Source: Morchella semilibera (taxonomy: Eukaryota > Ascomycota > Pezizomycetes > Pezizales > Morchellaceae). Taken from it: a stretch of DNA of 64,000 nt. Below, piece after piece: positions 44,252 through 54,316 of this stretch; position 1 is the stretch's first letter, and each line of letters starts with the position of its first letter. The notes beneath the pieces were generated by a model that was not told the DNA's origin, ran no database searches, and saw nothing but the letters and a program-made list of their open reading frames with translations. The stretch covers positions 3,702,580 through 3,766,579 of the forward strand of contig CM018604.1 of assembly GCA_009192285.1 (NCBI GenBank), given 5' to 3'. A program made the position numbers and the translations under genes.

Positions 44252-45229
44252 TATGGTATGTTGTGAGATACAATGGGGACAGGGACGATGAGGGGTCCTC
44301 TGGAGTGTTAAGTCCGTTCCAGGGCGAGATGAACTGGAGCGGCGATCTTGGAAGACCTTCCGAGGCTTCCCGCTGTTGATAATGTGTAATAATAACTATG
44401 GATTGCTAAGGTTACAAATAAAGGGTGGTGGTGGTGGTTGTTTATTTTTTTTTGAGTGGAGGGGTGGTTTGTAATCTACATGTATGTAATGGGGGGAGAT
44501 GTCTGTCGCGTCTTAGTTTTATGGTTGAGAGCCGTCTTGTTAGGATTTGGGGCTACTTGATATCATGGTGGCCAACCTTACCACACCAGGCTATGCTCGG
44601 CCGCCGACGCGACCTCTTATAGCTTACCTCTTACCCTCTTTGCTCCTATAGACTCTTCCCTACCATACATACATGTATACATGCACATGATACTATGGGG
44701 TGCATTCAGTGAAATCCAGTCACCTGTCACCTCTTGCTCTTCACCAGGCACAACCCTATCAAGCGACGAGGCAGTAAGGCAGGAAAGCGGGGCATCTGTC
44801 GAGCCTTAGTCAGCCAAAGCAACCGTTCCTTAACCGCGTCAGCGAAAGACACCTTAACTCAAGTGTGCATTGCCCATCTCCTTCCTACCAATGGCAATTA
44901 AAAGTTTACAGTACTTGGCGAGTGACAGCTCATGATACGATCATAATCGGTTAGCCGTGACGGCCGAGGCTTCGCGGATGGGTGTTGACCATGGGCAACC
45001 AGTCAGTGGACAACTATTTACTTACTTACCAAGTACCCGGCTTACACTTGGGACATCTACCTGCCCAGAGGAATCGAGCTGTTGAATTTGAACATAATAA
45101 AAGTCCACAAAACAGAAACTACATGTAGTATCACACACAACCAAAGAATGTACCAAACAACTCTCCAACATCCCGTACCTCGTACTCCCCCAACCTGTTA
45201 TATAACCACTCACATCGGCCCATCTACAC
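44252..45229. other. gene-free stretch
   Basis: Promoter side of the 131-aa gene, two TACATGTA sites (44477, 44670) and one at 45120. No further gene. Confidence 0.4.
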
Positions 45230-45592
45230 CTAGGTGGTAATAAACCCCCCATTCAACTCCACCGCCTTTGCCCTCAGCTGCATCGTCAAATCGAGCAGCA
45301 GCTCCGATGCCCTCCCACCCAGGACCTCATCCCCATGTCTCAGCATATCTAATCTATGTAGCCACATATCCTTAAACATGGCTCGGAGGATGCTCCTCCT
45401 TTCCCTATCCAGCCATTTTAGTTGGACACCTCCCAGGGACTCTAGATATCCTATCAGTGCCCGGATTGTAGGCAGTAACCTGGCGATGCGTTCGCAGATG
45501 TATCCGCTGATGGTGTACTGCTCATTGATGTGAACACTGGTTGCTTCCACCAGGCGGGTTCGAAGAATTTGGAGATTATTTATGTGGGGCAT
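45230..45592 (-). CDS. orphan family B, intact copy (120 aa)
   Basis: The frame also has an in-frame ATG at 45682 (150 aa), but the ATG at 45592 in GTCAAGATGCC context gives MPHINN and a length close to the sister gene, so I prefer it. Helical product with RLLPTIRALIGYLESLGGVQ, ILRAMFKDMWLHRLDMLRHG and terminal LLLDLTMQLRAKAVELNGGF. The end is shared with the broken copy at 43.2 kb and, more loosely, with VEARKAAVVKLRLEAMG at 47.6 kb. Soluble; no known motif. Function unknown. Confidence 0.7.
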   Translation of the reverse strand: MPHINNLQILRTRLVEATSVHINEQYTISGYICERIARLLPTIRALIGYLESLGGVQLKWLDRERRSILRAMFKDMWLHRLDMLRHGDEVLGGRASELLLDLTMQLRAKAVELNGGFITT

Positions 45593-46122
45593 CTTGACTC
45601 TTATGTAAATGTGGGAGGGAGAATGTTGGTCGGCGATGGAGTGGACGGCGCTGGCCTTTATGGAGGCCTTGGCCAAGACCATCGCCTCTCAGGTTAGTTA
45701 GTCCCTTTGATGCCTGTGGTTATTGCGCCTGATAGGTGGAACCTCTAACAAGGATTTACGCACCTGCTTGTCACTTGACGCAGCTACTTCCTAGAGGCTA
45801 TTGTATGATCGTAAGATATACTCTGGGACTAGGGTGATAACCTTCAGCCTCGGTCCGTGGGACCATTTTTCCGAGAAGGCACTATACTCTGGTAGTATGA
45901 AGCCTTTCATTCTATTAGTCCTCTGTTTATGACTTACTATTTGTAATCATATTGTGTGAAACAGTTAGCAATTGGTATATTTAATCCGACCCCCCCCCCC
46001 TCTGCACCTACTCTTTACCTGAACCCAGATTTCCCACACTGTAAGAATAGAGGCTACGGTATAGGTTGCAACCAGAACAACAAGAACAAGCTAAGATCTA
46101 ACTTCAAAAGCTCATTAACATC
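45593..46122. promoter_or_regulatory. divergent intergenic region
   Basis: Lies between minus-strand family B and the plus-strand Cys-rich gene. GGTATATTTAATCC near 45973 is a candidate TATA region for the latter, followed by a C run and an A/C-rich leader. Confidence 0.35.
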
Positions 46123-46815
46123 ATGCGGTCCCCTACCCTCAGCAAACCTTACATCATCGAAATACGTGGGGAGTTCCCAGCCTCGGTGCCGGTGCTAGGT
46201 CTCGGGCTTGCACGTGTTGCAGCACTCGACCCAGTAAGGCATGGACTTTTGCCAACCAGTGCGCAATACCTAAACCCCAGCGTAGAAGCGCCCAACCGTT
46301 CTCGCCGACTTTCAAGCCCTAGCCCGCTAAGCTATATGGATGAGACCTCCGGCGATCCCGATGCAAACCAACAAGCGATCCGCGTTTCTGGAACTGGTAG
46401 TGACCCGTCGGGTACTACAAATACCGCAACTTCTGGCCCCCAACCCAGTGCCATGAGTGCACCCCGCGCACCGGCTTCACAAGATAAAACAGACTCTTCG
46501 TCTTCAGCACATTCTCTCCTCCTTGGGCACACTGACGATAAAACAGCTGCGACTAACCTTCCCGGAGACTCCTGGGAAATCGTGGAGCATCCTTCAGATC
46601 ACCCCGACGGCGCTGAGGCTGCTCCACTCCCTTTGGTAACCGATACAAGCCTTGTAAGGTGTTTCTACTGCCTGGATCCTGCCGTGAAAGGCGTCGAGTG
46701 CTGTGGATTCATTGTAGACTGCTGGTGCTCCTCGTGTGATATCACCGGCGAGAGCGGGCAGCGCTGCGAGTTTTGTGATCAGGAGTTGGAGGTTTTCCAG
46801 TATCCAGTTTGTTAA
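46123..46815 (+). CDS. orphan protein with C-terminal Cys-rich putative zinc module (230 aa)
   Basis: ATG at 46123 after an A/C-rich leader (CAACAAGAACAAGC). Residues 50-145 are Ser/Thr/Pro/Ala-rich and disordered. Residues 149-156 (DSWEIVEH) fit an Atg8-interacting (AIM/LIR) core, W-x-x-V with acidic neighbours, but this short motif is common by chance. The last 52 residues hold ten cysteines: C180, C183, C193, C194, C200, C202, C205, C215, C218 and C230. The spacing CxxC...CC...CxCxxC...CxxC looks like a two-zinc ribbon or RING-like fold without obvious His ligands. No TM or signal peptide, so disulfides are less likely than metal binding. Partner and process unknown. Confidence 0.75.
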   Translation: MRSPTLSKPYIIEIRGEFPASVPVLGLGLARVAALDPVRHGLLPTSAQYLNPSVEAPNRSRRLSSPSPLSYMDETSGDPDANQQAIRVSGTGSDPSGTTNTATSGPQPSAMSAPRAPASQDKTDSSSSAHSLLLGHTDDKTAATNLPGDSWEIVEHPSDHPDGAEAAPLPLVTDTSLVRCFYCLDPAVKGVECCGFIVDCWCSSCDITGESGQRCEFCDQELEVFQYPVC

Positions 46816-47587
46816 CAAAGACGATGGAGTGGGGCTAGCATAGTGCTTGTGTGGTTTGTGATATGGATATGTATTTTACCCTCTGGGGGTCCGTTGCGCA
46901 TTTGTGTTTCTTTCGTACTTGGAACTTTAACTAATTTGTCTATTTACTTGTATGTCAATGCTAGTCTTGGAGAACTGTTAAGAGAAAGCACGCAATTATA
47001 TAATTGTTTCCGCGTGCATCTAAAACAAATGAGTGCAAACCATCAATGTCCAGGGTTCTCAATGATAATGCGGTGCTGTAATACTTATTGATAAAACCCA
47101 CTGGTAGTAGAATGAGTAGAGTACGATATGATGATCTTTTAGGTAATAATAGGTAGGATATGGATTTGATCTGTATCGATAATAGGATGAATATCATGGT
47201 AGGGACTTGGCGCCCAAGTAACTCTTCATCTACCTTTACTAACCTCGACTTATGCAGTTCATAAATCGGGAAGAGGAGGAAAAGAGAGGGGGGGGCTGGA
47301 TTTTTGCCCTGGAACACTTCAAGGAACATAAGATATCACTCGTTTACAGTATTGATATGATAGTTGGTATGATAAGGAGTCTTCAAAGTATCATGTAGTT
47401 CGATAACCACCGCAGTATATAACAGTGGGTACGATATGGCATGAAAATCATACCGATACGTACCATTGAGAATCCTGTCAATGTCCACTAAAGAACGTTG
47501 ATTAAACACGAAATCATCCCTCGGCGCTAGCCTTCTGCCGAATCTTGCCACATTAGTAATCCCTCCGCATAATCCTCTAGTTTTCCC
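46816..47587. other. gene-free stretch
   Basis: AT-rich 3' sequence; a TATCACTCG motif lies near 47333. Nothing else supported. Confidence 0.4.
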
Positions 47588-48115
47588 CTATCCCCACAAC
47601 CACCCCCTTCCACGCCCCTGCATGGCTGCAACCACCCTATTCGCTCTCCCCATGGCCTCCAGCCTGAGCTTTACCACCGCCGCCTTCCGAGCCTCAACCA
47701 TGACCTCCCCAGGCATATACCGGTCGAAAACACCAGCGAGGCCCATCTGGCAACACAACGCACCTAGCACCTCCCTACTTATATCCTCCCGTAGGTGGCC
47801 TCCTACATCACTGCCTGGACCATCCCGCTGTATGAATGCCCCCCCTCGCCGTCGAGCAGTACAGCAACGCCGCCCCGCAGAAGGGTGTAGAAGTTTTTAA
47901 GAGCAGCAATTGCAGCAAGCTTCTTCTAGAAGTGGAGAGCTAGAGAACAGGGCGAGGTTACGAGTGCGAATCAGCTTGAACTTCGCAACAATGCCGTGCA
48001 AGTTGGCAGAGTCGGTGACAACCGGACGGGCAATTAAGAAACCGAGAAAGGCTGAGGCTTGCAGTGCTTGGGTGATATTGGCAGAGAGTAGGAGCAGGGG
48101 GGAGGGGGCCCTGTT
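47588..48115 (-). pseudogene. orphan family B, frameshifted copy
   Basis: On the minus strand three successive frames carry protein-like segments: LLLSANITQALQASAFLGFL with FKLIRTRNLALFSSSPLLEE (about 47900-48110), then ALKNFYTLLRGGVAVLLDGE in a second frame, then EVLGALCCQMGLAGVFDRYM and VEARKAAVVKLRLEAMGRAN down to 47588. The first aligns with the 131-aa gene and the last with the end of the 120-aa gene. No start ATG is found in frame. Stops and frame changes suggest a dead copy. Introns are possible, but I see no good donor/acceptor pairs. Confidence 0.45.
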
Positions 48116-48835
48116 TGTGTGAGCCGTAATTGGAGAGGGAGGGCAATACTGATGTAAGTAGCCATAATGCGTGGTTTGCGGTTTTGAGGTAGGTTATAAT
48201 TATTATTTTTAGCTTTGGGCTGATCATAGGATGGAGTAGGGGGAGGCTGGGGCCTTGGATTGGGAGTGAATATTGGACTAATGGTGTCAATTAACTATAG
48301 GCAAGTCACTTGTAGCTTTCCCTTTCCTCGGGCTACGGCTATCACTGATATTCGAGAAGAAGAGAAACCAAGAGAAAGTAAATTCTCACTTATGCAGAGC
48401 AAGATTCGCTCCTCCGTATACTGCTCTCGATATAGTGAACACTGCTCACCATAAAGACAGCGACGGTAAAGGCCTCCTTGATCATCACCCCCGCCTCCTG
48501 CTCCAGCTCATGGATCAGCTGATCAATAGCATCAAGACAGAATTATTACATTTTATAAGTGCTTATGCTCCCGAAACTAAAGGGGTTGTCCTCCCAAAGG
48601 GGTTTCAAAGTCCTCTTACTATTTATTGGGCTTTACCCGTTACTATGTTTCTAGCCCTATCATTGGGAAATAAGATCCATGGAAACCTGACGGGCTTCTG
48701 GCTCAGTTAGATTTCTCCCTTCGGTATGCATACCCAGACCTCTGGCCTCAGCCCCGTCGTACCCCAGACTTTCACTCTCATTCAATCCCGCTTCCCACCA
48801 AACTGATCAACATAGTCCCCGATTGTTTTCCCCTA
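48116..48835. other. gene-free stretch
   Basis: No supportable gene; a plus-strand frame at about 48435-48710 is unconvincing. Confidence 0.35.
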
Positions 48836-49252
48836 TCAAACTTGCTGTTACTAACCCAGCTCTCAAAAGGCCTTCACGTTCTCTCATATAAGCTAACTCC
48901 ATGCACATACCTTATCAGGATCATCTGGATATTGTTCCTCCCAAATCTCCCCCTTCCTACACTTCATATCTGCCACGAGCAACACAACCTGTGGGATTTG
49001 GGAGCGGCCAGCTGCTCCAATCTTTTTCAGAGCGTTGTCAAGCACCTCTTCTGTGGTGACTAGTTCGGACTCTAGGAAATGTTTCCAGGACTCGCCTTTA
49101 GTGCCCCACATGTCTAGGAGGCGTGCAAAGTCCTCAGAGTAGCTGAGGATATCTGTGAGAAGCTCTTTGTCGTCCTTTGTTAGGAGGGGGTTGAGGTTGT
49201 TGGAGTGCTCTTTTGTGAGGAAGGTCGCGCGAGGGGCGAAGATATATGACAT
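48836..49252 (-). CDS. orphan helical protein, one likely intron (about 117 aa)
   Basis: ATG at 49252. Exon 1 encodes a helical, charged protein (SNNLNPLLTKDDKELLTDIL, WKHFLESELVTTEEVLDNAL, QIPQVVLLVADMKCRKGEIW). At the codon after DDPDK there is a textbook donor GTATGT at 48910. A 66-nt intron (48845-48910) ends in TTAGTAACAG, and exon 2 would be only CAAGTTTGA (Gln-Val-stop). Unspliced reading adds VCAWS and a stop, so either form gives nearly the same protein. No family recognised. It is on the same strand as family B but does not align clearly with it. Confidence 0.65.
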
Positions 49253-50788
49253 GGCGAAGGTTGGTTTTGAACGCTGAATTATCTTTTGGTATTCTGAGGT
49301 GGATATTGGTTGTGGTTTTTGACTATCAAGTGTGGTAGCTATTTATGCCCTCTATGCTGATAGGGTTAGTGTTCAACGGGAGCTGTGGGCTAATAGTGCT
49401 TGGGAATGAGCTTTCAGGTATTCTAACTGTTGACTACCTAGGGTTTTATATACCATACAAGCTTACCAACCGCGGGATTGAAAATCAAAGTTTCCACTCC
49501 ACATAGACAGTTCTATGGGAGAGAGGATATGAGGGTGATAACACACACTATCTTCTGTGTCTATTTGAATTGGACCAAAAAGACCGGGTAGGCAACGCCG
49601 AAACCTCTTTATAATATCATCATCAGACACCTAGAGAACTCGAATGCGTACAGGTTCATTTAAGCACGCCCCCGGACAGGCCACCACACCTCGTATGCAC
49701 TAGGCCGCGTCATATGCGGTACTATGATTAACGCTATAGCATGACTGTTGGAAGCACTCACGGTATTCAGGGAAGCGGTAGTGATTCGTGGTATGATTCT
49801 GGCCCCTGAACGATCATTGCCGTTACTAGGTCGTGGATTATGCCTCTTCTGCGCGGAAGGGAGCATGCCCCGGGGTCTGGGAACTCTGGAAGGTGTCTAT
49901 CGTAGACCCTACCACGATGGTTGGGTGGCGGAGAGAGTTCTCTACTATACGTAGGTAGGGTGATTGACTTAGATAGAGACGGATATGAGGATCCTAAAAA
50001 TTGTGAGGGGTCTCTGTAGATTTGCTCTTTGAGGAACAACGAACGGAGGATGGCTTTCTAATTATGGAAGTGATCGTGAGGTTCCTGATGGGGCTGATAG
50101 ACCATGATTGCTAGCTTATAATAGCTGACTACGTATATATAGTAGGGCGTTATAATCCTCACACCATGCCGCGGGAGGACTCTCCGGAAGATGAAGGAAA
50201 AGATGGCTCCCCACACAGGGAACTCTGGCATATATTCAACCAAGTATTCCTTCACTGGTGGTTATAATGCTGACGGCTTTTGAGGGATCGCCCCGCAACA
50301 GGCCCTGAGAAAGACATCGAGGAATCAGCTCTGACGCGGCATTGCTGACGCCTGATGGTTATTAAACCTCGCTAGATATCAACGCAAAAGGAGGCTGGAT
50401 ATCATTTGACAACGGCCTATAGATCGAAAGGTTATTTCAGTAGCATCGGACCACATGCTCCATGTTAAGGGTTCCGGAACAAGCCCCCGTAGAAACCCGT
50501 GGTTGCGTTGTCCCGAGACTTTTGAGCAAGAGCAATACATGGGTGATCAAATTATAATCATGAAGTATCACTCTCACAAAGTCAAGATCTCCTCTTGGTT
50601 CAGCATTTCTTCGGCGAGCATCACCTGGTTGAACCACGGCTCGGTTGGGCAGGCGATAGAATAGTTCTCAGCCGCGAAAGGTCCATGTGCGAATCGACTC
50701 AGCCGCCTGACCGATGTAGGTCCGGGCTGTGATACCTTCTATTCCCACTTACGCTTACCAGCCGCATCATTTTGGCAAAGATGGGTGC
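49253..50788. other. gene-free stretch
   Basis: No supported gene. An ATCATGAAGTATCACTC motif lies near 50558. The rest is unremarkable. Confidence 0.4.
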
Positions 50789-50795
50789 TATATAA
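50789..50795 (+). promoter_or_regulatory. TATA box of family C copy 1
   Basis: TATATAA about 110 nt before the ATG at 50905. Confidence 0.55.
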
Positions 50796-50904
50796 CACAT
50801 TGCGAACAACTTTGTGCGGTCGCTCCCCAGATCTCACATACAAGCTAATCCCTCAACTCTCCAAAAACACACTAATAAAATAAGCTCTGAATAAATCCCT
50901 AATA

Positions 50905-51357
50905 ATGCCTACACAACCCCACTCTACTCACACCTTGACCGACCACGTCCGCTCCTGCCGCAGGAAGCTTTCTACAGCCACCTGCGCCAAACCTGGCGGC
51001 ATCTTGTATCCTCTCCTCCACAACATTCTTGTTTCCATGGGCCGGCTCGCCCCCGAGATGGAGAGACACATCTTGCGCGTCTCTAGTGGTAGATACTCCC
51101 CCGAAGAAATGGCTAGTGTTTTTCAACCTGCTGTGCTGGAGAGATCCCAGCGTATTCTAGCCGCTATTGAACAGGCCAATAAGATTGCAAATGACAAGCA
51201 TAGGGGGTCTGAAGAGGCTCGTACCGCAGTGGTGGATGTAGTCAAGTGCTATAAGAAGCTTGCAGATCAGGGGATGGAGGACCGGGACGCGCTGCAGAGA
51301 GCGCTGGAAGAGTCGTACCGGAGGAAATGTGAGGCTGCCGGGGCCTATGGGAAGTAG
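50905..51357 (+). CDS. orphan family C, copy 1 (150 aa)
   Basis: First of three tandem paralogues. Start context AATAATGCC, paralleled by AATAATGTC in copy 2. Opens THTLTDHVRSCRRKL, then LYPLLHNILVSMGRLAPEME (about residues 34-53), the signature RHILRVSSGRYSPEEMASVF (54-73), and a C-terminal helix to AAGAYGK. The shared signature across copies is a hydrophobic helix followed by RxSxG..SPE. Helical, soluble, no metal or catalytic motif. I recognise no family. Three open copies in a row imply selection to keep them. Confidence 0.8.
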   Translation: MPTQPHSTHTLTDHVRSCRRKLSTATCAKPGGILYPLLHNILVSMGRLAPEMERHILRVSSGRYSPEEMASVFQPAVLERSQRILAAIEQANKIANDKHRGSEEARTAVVDVVKCYKKLADQGMEDRDALQRALEESYRRKCEAAGAYGK

Positions 51358-51575
51358 CAATCGAGGAATAGGTCGCTAGGATAGATAATTGTAGTTAGAC
51401 GAGGGTCCGTTAACCCTATGCCTGCTTTGATAAAGTAAGCACTGCACTGTGGGATGTGGGGGTATGATCAATCCTTTGGAGTGCCTGAGCGATGGGAGTT
51501 CTGTTTCTTGTGTCTTTAACTGTTACTGGTAGTACCAATCTCTGATATCCGTTTTCTAAATATAAAGATCCTTGT

Positions 51576-51625
51576 TACCGCATTATATAACCACCAGTTC
51601 ACTGTGAGCCAGCCTATAAAAAAGC
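51576..51625 (+). promoter_or_regulatory. duplicated promoter of family C copy 2
   Basis: CATTATATAACC (51581) followed 22 nt later by CCTATAAAAAAGC (TATA box 51615-51624). The same arrangement recurs 869 bp downstream, about 78 percent alike by eye over 51 bp. Confidence 0.65.
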
Positions 51626-51777
51626 TATCATGACCTGCTCCCCAACCCCTAGATCCAGTACGTAACATCACAACAGAACATAAGCTCACCGCCAAACCCA
51701 ACTAAACCATCCTTACCCCCCCCTCCCTTACCCAAATATCTATGTACGCACTAGAAACTCCAAACAAAATCCCAATA

Positions 51778-52227
51778 ATGTCTTCTCCACCCGACTCCAC
51801 GCCCACCATAACCAACCAGGTCCGCTCCTACATCAAAAGACTTCCCGCAAGCGGCTACACTGGCTCCGACAGCGTCCTCATTCCCCTCCTCCAGGACACC
51901 CTCGTCCACATGGAGCGGCTCGCCCGCGGGATGGAAGGCCACACCTCGCGCGTCTCCAGCGGCCAATCCCCCCCTGAAGACCTGGCTATCCTTTATAGAC
52001 GGGGCGTGCTGGAGTGCACGCGACGCATCCGAGACAGTCTTGTGGAGACAGCTAGACTTGTGGATCAGGGCAATATTGGGTCGACTGAGACAAAGGCCGT
52101 GCTGGGGGATATACTCCAGTGCGTTATCGAACTCTCAGAACGGCAGAGGAAGGAGTGGGGCGAGCTGAAGAGGGCCCTGGATGAGTCGCGGGAGAGGAGG
52201 CTTGGAGTTGAGGCCTGTGGGAGATAG
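51778..52227 (+). CDS. orphan family C, copy 2 (149 aa)
   Basis: The frame also has an ATG at 51742, but alignment with copy 1 (TLTDHVRS versus TITNQVRS; both start after AATA) makes 51778 the better start, giving 149 versus 150 residues. Shared blocks: LIPLLQDTLVHMERLARGME, HTSRVSSGQSPPEDLAILYR, GVLECTRRIRDSLVETARLV and a C-terminal helix ending EACGR. Spacing between blocks is the same in copies 1 and 2. No recognised domain. Its promoter region is duplicated ahead of copy 3, so the duplicated unit probably included promoter plus gene. Confidence 0.8.
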   Translation: MSSPPDSTPTITNQVRSYIKRLPASGYTGSDSVLIPLLQDTLVHMERLARGMEGHTSRVSSGQSPPEDLAILYRRGVLECTRRIRDSLVETARLVDQGNIGSTETKAVLGDILQCVIELSERQRKEWGELKRALDESRERRLGVEACGR

Positions 52228-52444
52228 ACATTGAGGAATAGGGCTCAGGGACGCTAGAACTGTGGTTGGATGCTGGTTCCTTAGTCAATGCTTCACTTGG
52301 TATGGGGCTGTCGTGTGGGATCTCGGAGTCAGAGCTTTCCTGCAAAGCATCGTGCGATGGGCTGTAATCTCTTTTTGTTTTACGATTATTTATTTTATAG
52401 TACCAATCTTTATTACTATTCTTCCAAGTATAAATGATCACTTT

Positions 52445-52494
52445 CACCACATTATATAACCGTCCATTGACTGTGACCTATGCTATAAAAAAGC
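52445..52494 (+). promoter_or_regulatory. duplicated promoter of family C copy 3
   Basis: CATTATATAACC, then GCTATAAAAAAGC (TATA 52484-52493). Matches 51576-51625 in order and spacing. Confidence 0.65.
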
Positions 52495-52636
52495 CGCTAT
52501 TACCTTCTCTTTAACCAAGAGAATTTAGAAAGAACCCAAAACACATCATACACTCACCATCAACCCCAGTTTCTTCCAAAACCCCGCCCAACACCCACCA
52601 GCAGCATTCCCAAGAACGACCCACAACACTTCCAGC

Positions 52637-53137
52637 ATGGTCTGGCTCCCCATCAACCCCATCACCCTAGGCGAATACGTCGAGTCCTACGACGACCTCC
52701 TCAACGACCGCCGCAACATCAACCCAGTTCTCGCCATCCAGATCAACACCGCCCACAAAGGCCTCAAGAAGCTTGCATCAGAGCTCGACAGGCACAGCCT
52801 GCGCCTCTCCCACGGCAACTGCTCCCCCACCATGCTGATGAGCCACTTCACTCCCAACGTGGTCAACAAGATCGCTGCCGTGAAGGCTAGCTGCAGGACT
52901 GCAATCGAGACGTCGAACCACTGGGGCCGGACGGGGAAGGAGGCAACGGCGGCGCTGAAGGAGTGCTACGAGATGCTGAGTGCGAAGGCGCACGCATATG
53001 AAGTGGAGCTGACGGACGCGGTGTGTAGAAAGCCGAATCATAGGTTTGGATATACTGCTGTGGCGAGCTTTTTGCCGAAAAGAGACGACGGTGTGAGCGC
53101 AGCAGCGGGGGGAAACACGGCAGGGAGGTCTAGGTAG
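52637..53137 (+). CDS. orphan family C, copy 3, diverged (166 aa)
   Basis: ATG in AGCATGGTC context after a long A/C-rich leader. The N-terminus differs from copies 1 and 2 (MVWLPINPITLGEYVESYDD). The core keeps the pattern: LKKLASELDRHSLRLSHGNC, SPTMLMSHFTPNVVNKIAAV and a later helix ALKECYEMLSAKAHAYEVEL. RHSLRLSHGNCSP lines up with RHILRVSSGRYSP of copy 1. It has an extra Gly/Ala/Arg-rich tail of about 30 residues. Third-position GC is higher than in copies 1 and 2. Function unknown; assignment to the family is good but rests on eye alignment. Confidence 0.75.
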   Translation: MVWLPINPITLGEYVESYDDLLNDRRNINPVLAIQINTAHKGLKKLASELDRHSLRLSHGNCSPTMLMSHFTPNVVNKIAAVKASCRTAIETSNHWGRTGKEATAALKECYEMLSAKAHAYEVELTDAVCRKPNHRFGYTAVASFLPKRDDGVSAAAGGNTAGRSR

Positions 53138-53507
53138 GGGAGATTGGTGTGTTTGTGGACTGTAGTTGTATGTGTGTTCGTGATATCTGCTTTTCGTTGG
53201 GTTTGGTAGGAGTTGCACATTGGTTCATAATTTATTTATCCCAGGATATCAGTAGTATAGCATATAACTTAATTCTTAACGCCACCAGAATGAAAATCTA
53301 AATCTCTTGGTTCCATCCATTGATGAATATATATAGCACTCTAATTATAGAACCCGAGCCCACACTAATTCTTCCCCTATCCCGGACAGAGCCAAAGCGG
53401 TGTGCATTGCAATTCCATGCTGTGAGATTGTGAGATGTATATCGTTTTCATTATAGAACAGGGGAGGATACTCGTCACGGAAAAAAAGAAGGTCGACATT
53501 TTCCGTT
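53138..53507. other. gene-free stretch
   Basis: 3' side of family C copy 3 and AT-rich sequence; no gene. Confidence 0.4.
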
Positions 53508-53510
53508 TTG

Positions 53511-53905
53511 CAACAAAAGACTTACGCACCCCACCCGGGTGCTGCTTCCTAAACTACATGGGTCCTTGGGCTGGGTCCTTGGGCTTGGGTCCGGGTCCTT
53601 GGGCTTGGGGGTCCTTGGGCTTGGGCTTGGGCTTGGGTCCGGGCTTGGGTCCGGGCTTGGGCTTGGGCTAGGGCTAGGGCTTGGGCATGAGCTACGGCTA
53701 TGAGTCCTTGGGGGGTTGAACCTGAGTGGTGGTGATCAGAGAGTAAACTCTATACCACTCAGCCAACCCCCGGTGATTGTAAGTGTGATTGAGAGAACTT
53801 TAAGCGGGGTCTACACGCTAGCTTGGCATTCCTCACGCGTGGCTATATGTAACGCAACCCTTGCACATCCCTCCACAAGCACACCCCAACATTTGCTCTT
53901 TCGTC
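53511..53905 (-). mobile_element. SINE-like repeat copy 7
   Basis: Minus-strand copy with tail 53518-53555, hexamer array about 53560-53685, head 53715-53775, and 5' unit to AACATTTGCTCTTTC at about 53905. It stands alone, far from the composite block, so the SINE-like part can move or persist without the 1.2-kb middle. Confidence 0.75.
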
Positions 53906-54316
53906 ACCAAAAAGAGGGGTGGGATCACTACGGTATTCTCATTGATATGCTAGAAATGCGGTAAGAATACGGTACCCGTACAGTACTCTTCCTCTAATGC
54001 CGATTTAATTCGCTATTTGTCACCAAATTCCGTAGTCCTATGGTAGTGATTTCATCAAAAATTCACTTGTTTTCCTTCGTGAACCCCACACACCCCTCAC
54101 CGCCAGTTTTTCCAACGGTTCTCCGGTTTACCAGTCCAAACCGGTTTACTACAACCGTTTAACAAAACAGTTCAGTTCAGTCTTGCCTTGTCTCTATTTG
54201 GTTCAGTTCAGTTTTGGGCTAGGATAGAGCCGGTTTTGTATGCAGCTGGATCTCCTCATACAAATTACGAACACCATATCCAGAGGAGACTCTAACCCTG
54301 ACCACCTTTGTGTATA
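53906..54316. repeat. GTTCAG / AACCGG repeat, left part
   Basis: CCGGTTTACCAGTCCAAACCGG, ACAGTTCAGTTCAGTC and TTGGTTCAGTTCAGTTTTGG at 54110-54220 belong to the same family as 9270-10050. The right part lies at 54490-54655, beyond an inserted MITE. Confidence 0.55.

Noticed and set aside
49660-50039. Overlapping 65-90 codon frames as genes
   Set aside because: Irregular composition, no leader, no promoter and no relation to neighbouring families.
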